Shown here: piece by piece, positions 3,741 to 5,218 of the stretch | Numbering within the stretch: the first letter of the stretch is position 1 | Layout: each line of letters starts with the position of its first letter | Assembly: GCA_031257415.1 (NCBI GenBank) | Contig: JAIROR010000110.1 | Span: 1 to 5,218, forward strand | Length of the DNA: 5,218 nucleotides | Direction of reading: 5' to 3' | Origin: Holosporales bacterium | Lineage (GTDB): Bacteria; Pseudomonadota; Alphaproteobacteria; RUG11792 | The notes under the pieces: generated by a model | What the model was told of the DNA's origin: nothing | Seen by the model: the letters and a program-made list of their open reading frames with translations, nothing else | Database searches by the model: none | Translations under genes and position numbers: made by a program

Positions 3741-5218
3741 TTATAAATCAAATGTCGAGAGTTCGTTGTATAGAAGGTAAAGGATACTAGCCAACTTATT
3801 TCGGCCCTCTTCTGTTTTTAGAAGATTACTTACAGCTGCAGTTATTCCTAAGTCAGGGGCAGCACTTGGTGGAGAGTCGTCAGGTAGTCCAGACAACAAC
3901 TGTTCCATATACCGCGTGAGGCTAAGCCGCTCTTGAATATATCCTGTAGCTTGTGGAGCGCATACATCGACAACTTCTCGTAATAAAAAAACAATTAATA
4001 GCTGTAGATTATTGTCTACATTTTCCTGCAGCAATTTGACTATGGCTTCTTTAAACTCTGCGTTGTGAGTATGAATAGTATTTTTAGCTTTTGCCCTTTT
4101 CATTTTTTCCTCGATTATCTCTGATGTCTCTGCTTTATTTTTAAATGTCTTTACTTTTTTGAGTTTGAATGTTTCTACTTCGCTCATTGCGGTTGACCCT
4201 ACTATTATTTCTCTTGGCACTCCTTCTACTTCTTCATTCATTATATCGTTATACTTTCTATTAATATCATTTTGGACAATATAGTTGAGATCCGGAATGA
4301 GATTAGGCACTCCAAAACTTGAGCTAGAACTGGAGCTAGGACTGAAACTAGAACTGGAACTCGAGCTAGAACTGAAGCTAGAACTCGAACTTGAGCTAGG
4401 ACTCGAGCTAGGACTCGAACTAGGACTCGAACTAGGACTGAAATCATGATTTGGAGTTAGAGGCTTACTTGGTTTCTCTTGGAGGCAGTATTCAACAGTG
4501 GAGTATAACGCACAGACCTTTGAGGAAAGATCATCCACCGTCACTGTCTCGTCAGCTTTAGGTACTTTCTCTTTCCACGCTGCTTTATTCTCTCGTACCA
4601 GGTCTATAGTGGACGACGTCAGTCCTGCAAACCAACGTTCCCGTTCTACATCTTTTTTATCTTTTTCTATCTGTTTTGCTGACTCTGCATTGAGCACTCG
4701 CATCAACAAGTTTTCATCACAGATCGTTTTATCAACGGCATCAAAATCGGCACCACCGTGCGTTCCCATGAATAGTTCTTTCGCAAAATTACTAACAGTG
4801 TTTAATAGATCGCCTAATCCTATTTGTCCATTTCGAATAAGGTGTGTAAATATGTATGTCATCCCGCTGGAAACACCTTCGATTGTATCCTTCTCTAACA
4901 CGGGTATGAGCGAATTAATGCATTCCAATTTGCTGAATAGGACACATAGTAATTCGTCAATTATGCTATCCTTTAAATTAATCTTTAATTCGTTAATCTT
5001 TAATTCGTCAATCTCCTGAATCATTGTTAATATCTTTTGGGTAAGAACATGTAACCTATCACAATCCCAAATAGCTGTTTGGTTATTGCAAAAATTTACA
5101 ATCTCGCGTGTAAGGATGAATTGCGTCCAATATTTGACCGACTTTCGTGTATTATCTTTATCCTTTCTAACGTCAAAAAACATCATCGTAGTCGCAGTAG
5201 GATGCAGATTTTCCACCT
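3741..5218 (-). CDS. Hypothetical two-part protein with a serine-rich linker, 5' end open at the window edge
   Basis: I do not recognise this protein. The frame is open to the right edge. A GTG at 5216 would give 491 residues, but the real start may lie outside. Residues 1-250 are soluble-looking and largely helical, with a duplicated NELKI pentapeptide (about 71-80) and a charged KQIEKDKKDVERERW segment (181-195). Residues 260-300 are an almost pure Ser linker with scattered Pro and Phe. Residues 326-353 are the EEVEG...FKLK module, repeated in the adjacent small ORF, followed by a Lys/Glu-rich helix (about 354-378). The C-terminal part (about 385-491) is predicted helical, with a leucine-rich LQLLIVFLLREVV stretch (404-416). 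No signal peptide or clear membrane span is visible in what is present. The linker architecture resembles multidomain secreted or host-directed proteins of intracellular bacteria, but that is only inference. It ends in TAA at 3741-3743, and the small ORF follows closely. Confidence 0.75.
   Translation of the reverse strand, partial: VENLHPTATTMMFFDVRKDKDNTRKSVKYWTQFILTREIVNFCNNQTAIWDCDRLHVLTQKILTMIQEIDELKINELKINLKDSIIDELLCVLFSKLECINSLIPVLEKDTIEGVSSGMTYIFTHLIRNGQIGLGDLLNTVSNFAKELFMGTHGGADFDAVDKTICDENLLMRVLNAESAKQIEKDKKDVERERWFAGLTSSTIDLVRENKAAWKEKVPKADETVTVDDLSSKVCALYSTVEYCLQEKPSKPLTPNHDFSPSSSPSSSPSSSPSSSSSSSFSSSSSSSSSFSPSSSSSSSFGVPNLIPDLNYIVQNDINRKYNDIMNEEVEGVPREIIVGSTAMSEVETFKLKKVKTFKNKAETSEIIEEKMKRAKAKNTIHTHNAEFKEAIVKLLQENVDNNLQLLIVFLLREVVDVCAPQATGYIQERLSLTRYMEQLLSGLPDDSPPSAAPDLGITAAVSNLLKTEEGRNKLASILYLLYNELSTFDL
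4157..4242. repeat. 86-bp direct repeat, copy B
   Basis: This is the partner of 3637-3722, at an offset of 520 bases and in the same orientation. It encodes residues 326-353 of the large hypothetical protein (EEVEGVPRE...SEVETFKLK), just after the serine-rich linker. The shared segment starts at a methionine codon in both copies. Confidence 0.85.
4317..4443. repeat. Hexanucleotide tandem repeat encoding the serine linker
   Basis: On the minus strand the repeat is (AGY TCN)n, with T-to-C or C-to-T changes turning some Ser codons into CCT (Pro) or TTC (Phe). The 5' end of the coding strand has a 12-base higher-order unit (AGT CCT AGT TCG, giving SPSS) present four times with only synonymous changes. 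Units of 6 and 12 keep the frame, so copy-number change would alter linker length without disrupting the protein. Confidence 0.9.
4979..5008. repeat. Perfect 15-bp tandem duplication inside the large hypothetical gene
   Basis: TAATCTTTAATTCGT occurs at 4979-4993 and 4994-5008. In the minus-strand gene it encodes two copies of a five-residue unit (ELKIN ELKIN, about residues 71-80) and keeps the frame. A related 12-mer (TAATTCGTCAAT) occurs at 4950-4961 and 5001-5012. Confidence 0.9.

Noticed and set aside
4241..4447. 68-codon minus-strand ORF of V-L-x-R/P repeats
   Set aside because: It is an alternative frame of the hexanucleotide array. The repetitive valine/leucine/arginine peptide is a by-product of the repeat.
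4498..5019. 173-codon plus-strand ORF
   Set aside because: It is antisense to the large hypothetical gene, is serine-rich from reverse-complement codon bias, and has no good ribosome binding site.

Overview
The window looks like part of the genome of a low-to-moderate-GC alphaproteobacterium, possibly a host-associated one of Rickettsiales or Holosporales type. Two genes support this: an FtsQ of alphaproteobacterial form (POTRA domain followed by an RRW...GI.V.LPE segment) and a PpiD-like membrane-anchored chaperone with the typical alphaproteobacterial N terminus (AQSWxAKIL/WGxGD-like). The lineage below class level is a guess, because no rRNA or other marker gene is present.

Layout: bases 1-73 are an almost G-free, C/A-rich low-complexity tract that could form a G-quadruplex on the minus strand, and a 10-bp all-GC hairpin follows at 74-97. 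This may be a contig edge. ftsQ runs on the plus strand, best from a GTG at 200 behind a strong Shine-Dalgarno sequence, to 1108. It converges, across a 144-bp spacer with no convincing terminator, on the ppiD-like gene (1253-3214, minus strand). Both proteins act at the inner membrane and face the periplasm, in divisome assembly and in folding of exported proteins. They are convergent, so they do not form an operon.

From about 3215 to the right end the character changes. A gene-poor, repeat-rich stretch (3215-3560) holds a candidate ppiD promoter, a candidate terminator for the genes to its right, and two perfect short tandem duplications. A REP-like compound palindrome (3554-3608) lies inside a small minus-strand ORF whose first 28 residues copy a module of the next gene. 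That next gene (3741 to beyond the right edge, minus strand) encodes a large unrecognised protein split by a roughly 41-residue serine-rich linker, which is encoded by a hexanucleotide tandem repeat.

The right half therefore shows repeated signs of slippage and segmental duplication: 15 bp x2, 19 bp x2, 15 bp x2, a hexamer array, and an 86-bp direct repeat at 520-bp offset. The 19-bp duplication appears to have truncated the small ORF. No tRNA, rRNA, CRISPR array, transposase or recognisable defence system was found.
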